From Deltaproteobacteria bacterium (GTDB taxonomy: Bacteria > UBA10199 > GCA-002796325 > JACPFF01): 64,000 bases of DNA. The notes under the pieces are model-generated. The model ran no database searches. It was given only the letters and a program-made list of their open reading frames with translations, and was not told where the DNA came from. Position 1 is the stretch's first letter, and every line of letters starts with the position of its first letter. This document shows positions 39,410-48,739 of this stretch, one piece after another. The stretch spans positions 62,001 through 126,000 of the forward strand of contig JACPFF010000016.1 in the NCBI GenBank assembly GCA_016183065.1, written 5' to 3'. Both the position numbers and the translations under genes were made by a program.

Positions 39410-41887
39410 ATGGACTCTATGTGTTTGATCCGCAGTCTCTTCCTCCTCTCTCTCCTCGCTCCCTTGTCCGGATGTTTTTCTGCAAAGACGCCCTACGAAG
39501 GTCCTGCCACGGATGAAACGGTGCCACTTGCCGGTCAGAACGCCATCTTTCCCCATGCCAAAGGGTGGGCCGTTCCCGAAGGGCATGGGGCCTACGTCCG
39601 CGATCTGCTCCAGTTTTCGCCCACGGCCTGCCTGTCGTGCCATGCGGTGGAGGGCGATGGTGGCACTGGTCCGGCCTGCCGCACATGTCACCCCCTCTAT
39701 CCACACGAGGAGGGATGGAGTGTGCCAACGGGTCATGGCGCTTATGTGCAGTCCTCCGGACCGAATGCGTGTGCCACCAAGTGTCATGGCAAGGATCTTG
39801 GTGGAGGCCTCTCAGGCATTGCCTGCCAAAGTTGTCATGATCTCTATCCGCATCCGGAGGAGAACTGGGGCGGCGCCGGATTGCATGGTGAGACCGCCCG
39901 AATCGTGGGGCTGGGAAAATGCAGTGGCTGCCACACAGAAGATCCGCCTGGCGGGGCCACCGGTGTCGATTGTACGAGCTGTCACGTCAGCCTCTTTTCT
40001 CATTTTGAGGCCGGGAACAATTGGTTCGTCACGCATCGCGCGTATACCAAGGAGCACGATGCCGTGACGACGGGCGAGTGTGCGGTGTGTCATGGTGAAA
40101 CACTGTCCGGTGGCTCAACTCCGACATCGCCGAAGTTGGATCCGGCACCGGCCTGTCTCTCCTGCCATACCTATCCGCACGATGCGGCGTGGACGGACAT
40201 CACCCAACATACGCACGGGCCCTATCTCATGGCCAAGCCGTTGCTGGGCGAGGCCATGGCCAATGAATGTGCGCCGTGCCACGGGGAGCAGTTCGACGGG
40301 GGCACCTCGGGCAAGTCGTGCGCGCAAGCAAGTTGTCACGCCAGTTTTCCACATCCGGACCAATGGATCGAACAACATGGCAACTACTATGTTGCCGTGG
40401 AGGGGGCTTCGAAACAACCGACCTGCGCGACTGCGGCGTGTCATGGAGTAACGCTGGAGGGGAATCCCCCGAATGTCGCGGTTGCGGAAAAAACCGTGTT
40501 TGGCTGCGGCGACTGTCACATGAAGATTCCGCATCAGGAAGGCTGGCAGGTGACCCATGGCACATCGGCCACCTTGACCGAAAACGGGGTCATGATCGGT
40601 GTGCAGACGTGCGATGACTGTCACGCCTTGGCGGTCGGGGGAACGGGCACTGCTCCCTCGTGCGACGGGGCCTGCCACCAACATTTCCCCTTTCCGCACG
40701 AGACTGCCGCGCTGACGTCGAATGCGGCATGGACCAAAGGCGGCGATGGCGCCGGACATAACGTGACCGTCTGGGCTGCAGCGACAGCCGGGGAGAGCGG
40801 CAAGAGTGCGGCGGCAAAGGCCACCTGCGATGTCTGTCATGGGGATCCGGCAACGGGCGACTGGTCTGGCGGAGGGAGTGCCAAGGTGTCGTGCTACAAT
40901 ACCGCGTGTCATCCCAGTTATCCGCATGCCCCGGCAACAACGTCTCTCGGCGTCACCTTTACGGATGGAGTATGGGGCGATGGGAGCGCGGGAACAATTG
41001 GCCACGCGTTGTACATTGCCGAAACGATGAAGCAGGCGAAGCAGTCGTTCAAGACCGCGGTCAAGGAGTGCACGTTCTGTCATGCGACCATTCCGGCAGA
41101 GAAAAAGTCATGGTCCCAGGCACCGCCCTGCTATAGCTGCCATGATCCCCAGGGGTATTACCCGCATGTCGCAGGCTGGCTCGACGTTGGAAACGAATTC
41201 GGGGGTGAGCATGGCGATGCTATTGCCAAGGGCAACCAGCCAATCGCACAGTCACAATGTCTCACGGCCTGTCATGGGACCGATGCCAAGGGTGGTTTCA
41301 TCGGTGCGGCAGGCCAGTGTTCGCAGGAGAGCTGTCACCCACAGTATCCGCATCTGTCGTCTAAGTGGAATCCCGGCGCCAACACCAAGGGGACCTATCC
41401 ACACCATGCGCTCGCCGTGCTGGACACCAATCTGACCGTGACCCGTAGCGATGATCTTTTCGTGGAGAAGGCGTTCAATACGACCTGTGCCGGGTGTCAT
41501 GGTGGCATCATCACTTTTTCACAGACAGTTCCCGATCTCTCTGTCGATAGCAGTAATCTCTACACGGAGAAAAATGGGGAGGATCATCTCAAGCGTTGTG
41601 CGGCCTGTCACCAACGATACCCGCATCGTCTCTACACCTGGAAAAATTGGCAGGGGCAGGCCAAGCAGAATTTCTGGGGACCGGAGCAGGGGGATACGGT
41701 TGGCCATTACCTGTCGCTGCTCGATTGGGAGATTGTCGATCTCACATTGACACCCGATGAAGAGGTCCAGGCGCTTGCTACCGTCAAAGCGACATGCGGC
41801 ATGGATGGCAGCGAGTGTCATACGGACAATGCCGGACCAAAATCTGCGTTCGCCATGGGAACCTGCAAAACCATCTGCCATAAGTAA
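39410..41887 (+). CDS. Multihaem lipoprotein cytochrome c, about 24 haem sites
   Basis: An 825-residue lipoprotein (SLFLLSLLAPLSGC lipobox, Cys22). I count 15 CXXCH, four CX3CH (CATKCH, CDGACH, CLTACH, CKTICH), four CX4CH (CAQASCH, CATAACH, CYNTACH, CSQESCH) and one CX6CH. The repeat CH...YPH...GW...HG..V is shared with the 35197 paralogue, and segments such as SCYNTACHPSYPHAP align directly with SCYNSGCHPSYPHAP there. Probably the extracellular end of the conduit. Starts at 39410 and 39419 are both possible. The gene is 36 bases after the two-haem gene. Confidence 0.92.
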   Translation: MDSMCLIRSLFLLSLLAPLSGCFSAKTPYEGPATDETVPLAGQNAIFPHAKGWAVPEGHGAYVRDLLQFSPTACLSCHAVEGDGGTGPACRTCHPLYPHEEGWSVPTGHGAYVQSSGPNACATKCHGKDLGGGLSGIACQSCHDLYPHPEENWGGAGLHGETARIVGLGKCSGCHTEDPPGGATGVDCTSCHVSLFSHFEAGNNWFVTHRAYTKEHDAVTTGECAVCHGETLSGGSTPTSPKLDPAPACLSCHTYPHDAAWTDITQHTHGPYLMAKPLLGEAMANECAPCHGEQFDGGTSGKSCAQASCHASFPHPDQWIEQHGNYYVAVEGASKQPTCATAACHGVTLEGNPPNVAVAEKTVFGCGDCHMKIPHQEGWQVTHGTSATLTENGVMIGVQTCDDCHALAVGGTGTAPSCDGACHQHFPFPHETAALTSNAAWTKGGDGAGHNVTVWAAATAGESGKSAAAKATCDVCHGDPATGDWSGGGSAKVSCYNTACHPSYPHAPATTSLGVTFTDGVWGDGSAGTIGHALYIAETMKQAKQSFKTAVKECTFCHATIPAEKKSWSQAPPCYSCHDPQGYYPHVAGWLDVGNEFGGEHGDAIAKGNQPIAQSQCLTACHGTDAKGGFIGAAGQCSQESCHPQYPHLSSKWNPGANTKGTYPHHALAVLDTNLTVTRSDDLFVEKAFNTTCAGCHGGIITFSQTVPDLSVDSSNLYTEKNGEDHLKRCAACHQRYPHRLYTWKNWQGQAKQNFWGPEQGDTVGHYLSLLDWEIVDLTLTPDEEVQALATVKATCGMDGSECHTDNAGPKSAFAMGTCKTICHK

Positions 41888-41995
41888 CCCGGGGTCTCTT
41901 TGCAAGCATCCCGTCAGCCGATGTCAAAACCCTCGACAACCACTGAACGGTTGTGATAGTTCCCATCCCCTGTCAATCGAGACAAAGGGGGGAAT

Positions 41996-42358
41996 ATGAT
42001 CTTGTGTCAACACTTTCACGCCCATAGTGCGCTGGCATTGTCACTCCTCGCGCTGATTGCCGGCGCAGTCCTCTGCGGTAAAAGTTGCACCGAACAATCC
42101 GGTTGCCAGAAGATGGGCAAAATCCTCGGCGGTTTCGTGATGCTGCTGTCGCTCTTCTCCACCATCTGTATCCTCTATCTGTCGATCATGGCGTGTTACC
42201 AGAAGAATGGCGGTGCGATGATGGGATGCGATCGTTGCGCAAAGCACGGGATGCAGCATGGGGATTATCATCAGGGGATGCAGTTGCCAGAGGGCTGGAA
42301 ACATCCACCGCTTAGCGCCCCAGAGGGGAACGCCCCCAAAGGGGATGATGGACAATAA
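41996..42358 (+). CDS. Small two-helix membrane protein, unknown
   Basis: A 120-residue protein with hydrophobic helices ALALSLLALIAGAVLCG and LGGFVMLLSLFSTICILYLS, a cysteine pair (CGKSCTEQSGC) in the loop, and a Cys/His/Met-rich tail (MMGCDRCAKHGMQHGDYHQ) that could bind metal or haem. A purine-rich GGGGGGAAT precedes the ATG. It follows the cytochrome operon by 108 bases; whether it belongs to it is uncertain. Family not recognised. Confidence 0.7.
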   Translation: MILCQHFHAHSALALSLLALIAGAVLCGKSCTEQSGCQKMGKILGGFVMLLSLFSTICILYLSIMACYQKNGGAMMGCDRCAKHGMQHGDYHQGMQLPEGWKHPPLSAPEGNAPKGDDGQ

Positions 42359-42515
42359 CTCATTGGTATTATTCAGTAATTTTCTCTCAATCACACTGGA
42401 CAGCTCGCGGGACCAGTAGTGTGCTACTGCGCCGCATCGCAACATTTCACGATTTCTGTCGATAAATCCTCCAGAATATCCTCACTATGCATGCTGGGGG
42501 AGATGGAATGGACCG

Positions 42516-43952
42516 ATGTCACTCGTGAGCAAGAAAGCCATGCAGCCTCCGCTGGCGCTCTGGGCGCGACTGATTGTTGTGGCCGGGCTCACGTATGTCA
42601 TTGTCCATCTGGCCGGATACATTCTCGTGGCCATCATCGGGCAATTCGGAGATACGGCCACCGCACTGCCAACCGCCATCACCTGGTGGAAGACGCTCGA
42701 GGCGATGGCAGTAGTCACCGCGGTTGTGGTCGTGAGTGGACAGGCTGTTCGGCGACGGGTGCCGCGTCCACCCGCTCCCGTTGCCATTGACCCATGGCTG
42801 AGCGGCCTTGCCCACGATGCTGAGCGGATCAACTTGAGTCCCAGCGTGGCACGAGCCGTGATCAGGGACCTCTCGCTCCTCTATGCGATTGGCCGGGGGA
42901 TCAGCGCCACCATCGAACTCGACGAACTGTTGAATCGCATTACCGAACTCCTGCAACGGCACCTGCGATTGCGTGAATTCGCTGTCCTCTTGTTGGATGA
43001 CGAGGGGCAGTATTTGCAGGTCAAGGCCGCGTACGGGTTTCCCTCGAACCTGCGCGTGCAGGATATGATTTTTCAAATGGGAGAAGGGGTGAGCGGAGAG
43101 GTCGTGCGTACGGGGGAGCAGATCTACGTCCCGGACGTGACGCTGGATCAGCGGTACTTGAGCTATCGCGGCGAGCTTCCGGCGGAAGGGGCGCTCCTCT
43201 CCCTGCCGTTGCGATACAAAAAGGAAATTCTGGGAGTCGTCAATTTTGGTCGCAAGAAATGCCGCAGTTTTTCCGACAGTGAAATCCGGTTGCTTGCGCT
43301 CGTGGCCAACCAGATCAGTCTGGCCATTGCCAATGCACGTCTCTACAGCAAGACGCGTGAACTGGCCGTCCGCGACGATCTGACGGGGCTCTACAATCGC
43401 CGGCATTTTCTCGAGGTGTTGCAGATTGAATGGAAGCGGGCGGTCCGTTTTCATCGCGGCCTTGCAGTGCTGATGCTCGATGTCGACCATTTCAAGGCAT
43501 TTAACGACGACTTTGGCCATCTGCATGGCGACCATGTTCTGCGGGAGATTTCGGCGTTGTTACGGCGGAACCTGCGTGAGGTCGATACCCTGGCGCGCTT
43601 TGGCGGGGAGGAATTTATTGCGTTGCTCCCGGATACGGACCGTGACGGGGCAATACACGTCGGCGAAAAATTGCGTCGCATGGTTGAGCTGGAGCGGTTT
43701 CAGGGGGCGCAACAGGCGGAGAACCATCCGATGACGGTCAGTATCGGGATCTCCGTCTATCCTGACGATGCCCTGCAGATGGATGATCTCATCGACCATG
43801 CCGATATTGCCCTCTATGAGGCGAAGGACGGGGGGAGAAACAAGACAGTCTGTTATCCCGCGAACGGGGACGCCTCGGCGCATGCGGTACAACACGGGAC
43901 GGAGCCCCCTGCGCCGGAGAGATCATTCGCCGAGCCAGAGGTAGATGAGTAG
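42516..43952 (+). CDS. Membrane GAF-GGDEF diguanylate cyclase
   Basis: Makes c-di-GMP. It has 478 residues: two N-terminal transmembrane helices (about 15-75), a GAF sensor domain (about 120-290, with MGEGVSGEVVRTGEQIYVPD) and a C-terminal GGDEF domain (DLTGLYNRRHFLEVL, DVDHFKAFND, RFGGEEF). The active-site GGEEF is intact and REVD five residues before it is a product-inhibition I-site, so the enzyme is probably active and feedback-controlled. Its 3' end overlaps the NRAMP gene tail to tail by 30 bases. Located after the cytochrome operon, it could couple electron transfer to attachment, which is inference. Confidence 0.95.
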   Translation: MSLVSKKAMQPPLALWARLIVVAGLTYVIVHLAGYILVAIIGQFGDTATALPTAITWWKTLEAMAVVTAVVVVSGQAVRRRVPRPPAPVAIDPWLSGLAHDAERINLSPSVARAVIRDLSLLYAIGRGISATIELDELLNRITELLQRHLRLREFAVLLLDDEGQYLQVKAAYGFPSNLRVQDMIFQMGEGVSGEVVRTGEQIYVPDVTLDQRYLSYRGELPAEGALLSLPLRYKKEILGVVNFGRKKCRSFSDSEIRLLALVANQISLAIANARLYSKTRELAVRDDLTGLYNRRHFLEVLQIEWKRAVRFHRGLAVLMLDVDHFKAFNDDFGHLHGDHVLREISALLRRNLREVDTLARFGGEEFIALLPDTDRDGAIHVGEKLRRMVELERFQGAQQAENHPMTVSIGISVYPDDALQMDDLIDHADIALYEAKDGGRNKTVCYPANGDASAHAVQHGTEPPAPERSFAEPEVDE

Positions 43953-45188
43953 GCCGTTGCAAGCGAGGAGCATGCCCATCAGGCTGTAGCAGAGGATATT
44001 CATCCGCCGGCTGTTCGTAAATTCTCCCATCAATTCGGTACTACTGGCCAGCTGAATCACAAAGAGCATGACGAACGGGAGGAGGAGGGCGTTGACGACC
44101 TGCGAGAAGACCATGAATGGGAGCAACGGGAAGCGGGGCCACAGGACGGCGATGGCCCCCATGGCAATGATGGCCGTATAGAGGCCGTAAAAATGCGGGG
44201 CCTCGCGAAAGGTCTTGTTGACGCCCGCCTCGAAACCAAGGCCCTCGGAGATGGTGTAGGCAGTGCTCAGCGGCAGGATTGATGCCGCAAAGAGGGAGGC
44301 CACAAAGAGGCCGAACGAAAAAAGGAGCGAGGCGTAATGGCCTGCCAGGGGCCTCAGGGCGAGGCCGGCCTCCGCGGCAGAGGTAATGGCGATTCCGGAT
44401 TTACCGAGCGTGGCGCCGCACGCCATCATGATGAAAAAGGCAACGGTATTGGCCACAATGCAACCGGCCACCACATCCCACTTGGCCAATTGATAATCAT
44501 CGGCCGCGAGCCCCTTTTCCACAACCGCGGCCTGCACATAAAACTGCATCCAGGGTGCAATCGCGGCACCGATGAGCCCGATGACCATGTAGAGATACTG
44601 CTGACTCCACTGGATGCGTGGTGCAAGCACGGCCAGGCCGACTTCTTCCCAGCTCGGTTTCGCCATGACGCCCGAAATGATGTACGCCACATAAAAGAGG
44701 GTGGCAAAGAGAAAGACCTTCTCGACGATCTTGTATGATCCCTTCACGACGAGAAACCAGACAAAGATGGCCGCGAGGGGGACGGAAAGCCACTTCGCAA
44801 TGCCGAAAATTTCAAGACTGGCCGCGACGCCGGAAAACTCGGCAATCGTGTTGCCGATATTGGCAATCAGGAGCGCACTCATCAGATAGAACGTTGTACG
44901 CAATCCTTTTTTTTCGCGGATCAGGTCGGCCAGACCCTTCCCGGTCACGGCCCCCATCCGGAATCCCATCTCTTGCGTCAGGATCAGCATGAGCGTGATG
45001 GGGACGATGGTCCAGAGACAGGCATAGCCAAAGGGGTACGCCCCGGCCATGGAAAAGGTCGCGATACCGCCGGCATCATTGTCGACATTGGCCGTGATAA
45101 AACCGGGGCCGAGGACGGCGAGTGCAATGCCGAGTTTTTTCCACAACCCGCCGGTCGATGGACGGCGGACCTTGATCCATTTCATCAC
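43923..45188 (-). CDS. NRAMP-family divalent metal transporter, likely Mg-type
   Basis: About 420 residues with eleven predicted helices. The NRAMP ion-site motifs are altered. Helix 1 reads TANVDNDAGGIATF, so the usual D-P-G-N is D-A-G-G with Asp38 kept. Helix 6 reads IGAAIAPWMQF, so the usual M-P-H is A-P-W. Loss of the methionine and asparagine ligands is, as I recall, the hallmark of NRAMP-related magnesium transporters. The gene directly follows an MgtE-like Mg sensor, overlapping its stop, which supports Mg2+ as substrate. The start is GTG at 45188 or the ATG at 45185. Confidence 0.85.
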   Translation of the reverse strand: MMKWIKVRRPSTGGLWKKLGIALAVLGPGFITANVDNDAGGIATFSMAGAYPFGYACLWTIVPITLMLILTQEMGFRMGAVTGKGLADLIREKKGLRTTFYLMSALLIANIGNTIAEFSGVAASLEIFGIAKWLSVPLAAIFVWFLVVKGSYKIVEKVFLFATLFYVAYIISGVMAKPSWEEVGLAVLAPRIQWSQQYLYMVIGLIGAAIAPWMQFYVQAAVVEKGLAADDYQLAKWDVVAGCIVANTVAFFIMMACGATLGKSGIAITSAAEAGLALRPLAGHYASLLFSFGLFVASLFAASILPLSTAYTISEGLGFEAGVNKTFREAPHFYGLYTAIIAMGAIAVLWPRFPLLPFMVFSQVVNALLLPFVMLFVIQLASSTELMGEFTNSRRMNILCYSLMGMLLACNGLLIYLWLGE

Positions 45189-46477
45189 ATGAGCCCGCTT
45201 TTCTCTCCCCAGGCCGCGTCAATCGCGATGCTGAGGATGTCATCCACGGTGACAATCCCCTGCAGAATGCCCTGGTCATCGATGACCGGCACGGCAAAGA
45301 GATTGTATTTATCGAGAATAAAGGCGACTGCTTTGGCACTGTCATTGACGCGCACGGCAATGGGCCGTTCCCCCATGATCTCCGTGATCGGACGATCCAA
45401 CGGTTCCACCAGGAGCGTCCGAAAGGAGGCAACCCCTTCCAGGTGCTGCTGGTCGTCCACGACATAGGTGTAATACAAGGTCTCGGCAATGCCATGCATC
45501 GCCTTGATCCGCTCAATTGCCTCACCCACGGTACAGGTGACCTGGAGGCGAATCAGTTCCGTGGTCATCAATCCGCCGGCAGAGTCCTCCTCATGGACCA
45601 GCAACTCGGAGAGCTTGTTGGCCTTCCGTACGCTCATGGCCCCGAGGATCCGTTCCCGGTCGCGGCGGGGGACTTCCTGGAGGATATCTGTCGCCTCGTC
45701 CGCTGGCATCCGTTCCAGCACATCGACTGCGGTCTTGATGTCGAGTTCGCTGATCAGTTCCCGCTGGAATCGCTGCTCGAGTTCGCCAAGGATCTCCCCC
45801 TGCATCTCCGAATCGAGGGATTTGAAGAGGGCGACCCGCTGGTAGGGATCGAGTTCGACGAGAATGTCGCTCAGATCCGCGGGCGGGATCTTGTCGAGCT
45901 CGGCCTGCGAGACGGCAAGCGGGATGGTCCCCACCACCGGATTGATGGTGAGCGGTTGGACATACTTCCAGGCGATAAATCCGTCGCGGGTCAGATAGCG
46001 CGCATGGGGATGCACCAGATGCAATGCCCAGTCGACCGGTTTTTCCCATCCCAACCGGCGGATCATGCCGCGCAGGCCCACATCGACATGGGCAATGCGA
46101 AAGCTGCTGTTGACGCGGAGGAGGTGGACGTCGTTGACGCGGACGACCTTGCGATTATACGTGTCCACCACCTGCTGGTCGAGGATGTTGCGTCGCAACG
46201 TCGGTTCCGCCGGGATGGGGGGGTGGCGTGTAAACACCAGCGACTCGAGCGGGAGGCGCACCTGGAAGGCCTCCTGCCGGTGCACGGTGGTCATGTGTAT
46301 CTGCGACCACGGGACGACGACGTATTGGCGGCGGAGTCGACCGGTCCGAATGATGAGTCCGGTTACGGGCGGATAGGTCCCATCAAAATTGATGAGAAAA
46401 TCATGCGGCCACCCGATCCATCGACCATGGCGATCGATGACGTCCCGCTTCTGTAATTGTGTATAAAAGAGAAACAT
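45185..46477 (-). CDS. Soluble MgtE-like sensor (PRC barrels, MgtE-N, two CBS)
   Basis: A 430-residue cytoplasmic protein. Residues 1-160 hold two PRC-barrel-like segments (VIDRHGRWIGWPHDFLIN; KVVRVNDVHLLRVNSSFRIA). Then comes an MgtE N-domain (IPPADLSDILVELDPYQRVA; ADEATDILQEVPRRDRERIL) and a CBS pair (DSAGGLMTTELIRL; VPVIDDQGILQGIVTVDDIL). The five-helix MgtE channel is absent. In MgtE these parts bind Mg2+ and close the pore; here they probably gate the NRAMP protein encoded next. The ATG at 46477 fits MFLFYTQLQKRDVID; an upstream GTG would overlap the phospholipase-like gene. Confidence 0.88.
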   Translation of the reverse strand: MFLFYTQLQKRDVIDRHGRWIGWPHDFLINFDGTYPPVTGLIIRTGRLRRQYVVVPWSQIHMTTVHRQEAFQVRLPLESLVFTRHPPIPAEPTLRRNILDQQVVDTYNRKVVRVNDVHLLRVNSSFRIAHVDVGLRGMIRRLGWEKPVDWALHLVHPHARYLTRDGFIAWKYVQPLTINPVVGTIPLAVSQAELDKIPPADLSDILVELDPYQRVALFKSLDSEMQGEILGELEQRFQRELISELDIKTAVDVLERMPADEATDILQEVPRRDRERILGAMSVRKANKLSELLVHEEDSAGGLMTTELIRLQVTCTVGEAIERIKAMHGIAETLYYTYVVDDQQHLEGVASFRTLLVEPLDRPITEIMGERPIAVRVNDSAKAVAFILDKYNLFAVPVIDDQGILQGIVTVDDILSIAIDAAWGEKSGLM

Positions 46478-46485
46478 GGGCACGC

Positions 46486-47403
46486 TCACATGACATCGAA
46501 GATGTCGGGCCATTCAATATCGCGTTGATACATCCCGGCAAGGAGCGTGCGATCACAGAGTGCCACGAGGTGATCGCCCTGTTCCTTCCGCAACTGCCGG
46601 CGCCGCATGGCGCGCCGCATCCGTTTCATCAGGCGGATGGCCTCCATTTCTCGCGGATGCCCTGTCGGGTCGCCCGAGAGGCAACGAGCCTTGTCGGGCA
46701 ACCGGAGGAATTCATCGACCGTGACGTCGACAAGCCGGCGAAAGTGGACAATCCGCGATTCCTCGAGCGGGAGACGCGACTGCCGCGCAAAGCGGCGGAG
46801 ACTTTCCTGCAACTGCTCCATCTTGTGGATGACGAGAATGCTCTTGAAAATCCGTTTGCTCGTCTTGAACGAAAAGAGGGTCTTTTTCAGGACACGCTCC
46901 AGCAGGCGGTCAAACTCCTGATAATTGCCGCGCACAATGGTGGGGACTGCGCGCCACGCCGATGGCGGGACCGTGAGGTCGAAGCGCATCTCCCAATAGG
47001 CATGCGGCACGACGATCCGCGAGGAGAAACTGCGGATGGTTTTATAGGGGACGAAGTAATTATGCGCGACGACATCGGCCGCAAGATGGACTAGATAGCC
47101 GAAGACCGAGGCCTGGAGACGATCGGAGGTCGCCTCGGAGAGGAGGAGTTTTCCCATCCGCCAGTTATGGCAGTGAAAGAGGTATCCGGCACGCATTTTG
47201 GAGAGAAAGATGTCTGGGCTGACGGCCCCATAGAGAAAGTCATGGGGATAGCGGTGCAGCAGTGCGGCAATCGCCGGAGTGGCCAAAGGAAGTTTTTCGA
47301 GGCAACCCAGCGCAATTTCGAGGTGCATCCCCGGACCCCAAGCGAACGCATCGCTTGGCCATGCCACGATAGAGAGGAGGCATGTGAGAAAAATGCACCA
47401 CAT
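46486..47403 (-). CDS. Zinc-dependent phospholipase C-like protein
   Basis: A 305-residue exported protein: signal MWCIFLTCLLSIVAWPSDAF followed by AWGPGMHLEIALG, the family start in which the N-terminal Trp and a His are metal ligands. Further candidate ligands are H/D in LHRYPHDFLYGAVSPDIFLS, HCHNWRMG and the HxxxD-like HLAADVVAHNYF. The C-terminal half is basic and helical, without motifs. Bacterial members of this Pfam group are mostly uncharacterised. First gene of a three-gene unit with the MgtE-like sensor (8-base gap) and the NRAMP gene; the functional link is unclear. Confidence 0.85.
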   Translation of the reverse strand: MWCIFLTCLLSIVAWPSDAFAWGPGMHLEIALGCLEKLPLATPAIAALLHRYPHDFLYGAVSPDIFLSKMRAGYLFHCHNWRMGKLLLSEATSDRLQASVFGYLVHLAADVVAHNYFVPYKTIRSFSSRIVVPHAYWEMRFDLTVPPSAWRAVPTIVRGNYQEFDRLLERVLKKTLFSFKTSKRIFKSILVIHKMEQLQESLRRFARQSRLPLEESRIVHFRRLVDVTVDEFLRLPDKARCLSGDPTGHPREMEAIRLMKRMRRAMRRRQLRKEQGDHLVALCDRTLLAGMYQRDIEWPDIFDVM

Positions 47404-47549
47404 TGGGACCCCTTCGATTGTCTCTTGCGACTGCCATCATCGTCCATAAACGGGGGCGTCATACAGGAATCGGTAGAGAATGCAAGAAGAACACACATGG
47501 ATACACGCGCTGCTTGCGTTCCATGCGAGATCCACGCTAGAGACCATGG

Positions 47550-48284
47550 ATGACTGATACACGCTCGGCACTCCTCTCCGCGGTGCACCAGCAATTCTGT
47601 GCGCTCGAACGGATGGGCCTCACCATGGTGCCACGCAGTCCGTCTTCAACACCGGGCCCGATGCAGGATCGTTGTGCGCAAGCTGCGGTACCGGAGTCGT
47701 TGGCACAGATCCGTGCCGATCTCGGCGCGTGTCAGCGGTGTCCATTGTGCCAGGGACGGACACAGATTGTTTTTGGCGTCGGGAACCCGCAGGCCGCACT
47801 CATGTTCGTCGGGGAAGGACCCGGTGCCGATGAGGATCTCCAGGGCGAACCCTTTGTAGGACGTGCCGGGCAGCTCCTCGACAAAATTATTCAGGCGATG
47901 GGGTTGCAGCGGAGCGAGGTCTACATTGGCAATATCGTCAAGTGTCGTCCTCCCGGCAATCGGGCGCCGCTTCCCAACGAGGCGGAGACGTGTCTGCCGT
48001 TTCTCATGCGGCAGATCGCCGCCATTCAGCCGAAGGTGATCGTGACCTTGGGGAGTATTGCCACGCAATATCTCTTGGGGGATGCGTCGATCAAAATCAC
48101 CAGGGTGCGCGGTATGGTGCGGACCTGGCATGGCACTGCGCTGATGCCGACCTATCATCCCGCATTTCTCTTGCGCAATCCGGCCATGAAGCGCGCCGTC
48201 TGGGAGGATATGCAAAAAGTGATGGGTCTGCTGGGCGGTTCATCCCCCGGGCGGAGTAAACCCACCGCTCCTTATTGCACCTGA
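47550..48284 (+). CDS. Type 4 uracil-DNA glycosylase
   Basis: Removes uracil from DNA to start base-excision repair. It has 244 residues with an N-terminal extension of about 55 residues and then the Fe-S type 4 UDG core: [20 protein letters not shown] (cluster cysteines), [20 protein letters not shown] (active site), [18 protein letters not shown] and [16 protein letters not shown]. Divergent from the phospholipase-like gene over 146 bases. Its last 13 bases overlap the FimT-like gene on the other strand. Confidence 0.95.
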   Translation: MTDTRSALLSAVHQQFCALERMGLTMVPRSPSSTPGPMQDRCAQAAVPESLAQIRADLGACQRCPLCQGRTQIVFGVGNPQAALMFVGEGPGADEDLQGEPFVGRAGQLLDKIIQAMGLQRSEVYIGNIVKCRPPGNRAPLPNEAETCLPFLMRQIAAIQPKVIVTLGSIATQYLLGDASIKITRVRGMVRTWHGTALMPTYHPAFLLRNPAMKRAVWEDMQKVMGLLGGSSPGRSKPTAPYCT

Positions 48285-48733
48285 ATATACCCGGTGGTGG
48301 CCACGATGGTGACCGTGCGCGTTTGATTCCCAAGGCTCAACTGGCACTGTGTCCCGCCGCCAATCGACGGGCGGCCAAGGGTATCGAATTCAATCTGATA
48401 GGCGCCGCCGAATGCCACTCCATCATAGCCGGTGTTGAAATCGATCGAGAGGGCCTGCTGCGTGTGGGGGTCCGTGATGAGATTGCCGGGATTCTGGCAA
48501 TAAATCGAATAGCTGTTGGCCCCTGTGGTGATCATCCCGCAGTTGGATTCCTCGGCAGCGGCCGTCTGTTGGGCGTATCGGAGATCGGATTCCAGCCGAC
48601 GGGTCGCACGGTCGAGCGCGTTTGAGGTGAAATCGACCGTTGTCAGAAAAACGCCGACACTCAACGCCACCATGAGTGTCGTCAGGGTGAGCTCAATCAA
48701 TGTAAAACCTCGGGGACGAACCTTCTTCATCAC
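48272..48733 (-). CDS. Minor pseudopilin, GspH/FimT type
   Basis: A 153-residue prepilin with the class III leader and N-methylation site KVRPRGFTLIELTLTTLMVA (cleavage G/F, Glu5). The hydrophobic helix is followed by a beta-rich globular domain with two cysteines (SNCGMITTG, SIYCQNPG). Last gene of the minor-pilin operon. Such proteins prime type IV pilus or type II secretion fibres. Confidence 0.9.
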   Translation of the reverse strand: MMKKVRPRGFTLIELTLTTLMVALSVGVFLTTVDFTSNALDRATRRLESDLRYAQQTAAAEESNCGMITTGANSYSIYCQNPGNLITDPHTQQALSIDFNTGYDGVAFGGAYQIEFDTLGRPSIGGGTQCQLSLGNQTRTVTIVATTGYIQVQ

Positions 48734-48739
48734 GATGCA

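Noticed and set aside
41920..41960. CAACC/GGTTG hairpin between the cytochrome and small membrane-protein genes considered as a terminator
   Set aside because: The stem has only five pairs with a seven-base loop and no T-run.
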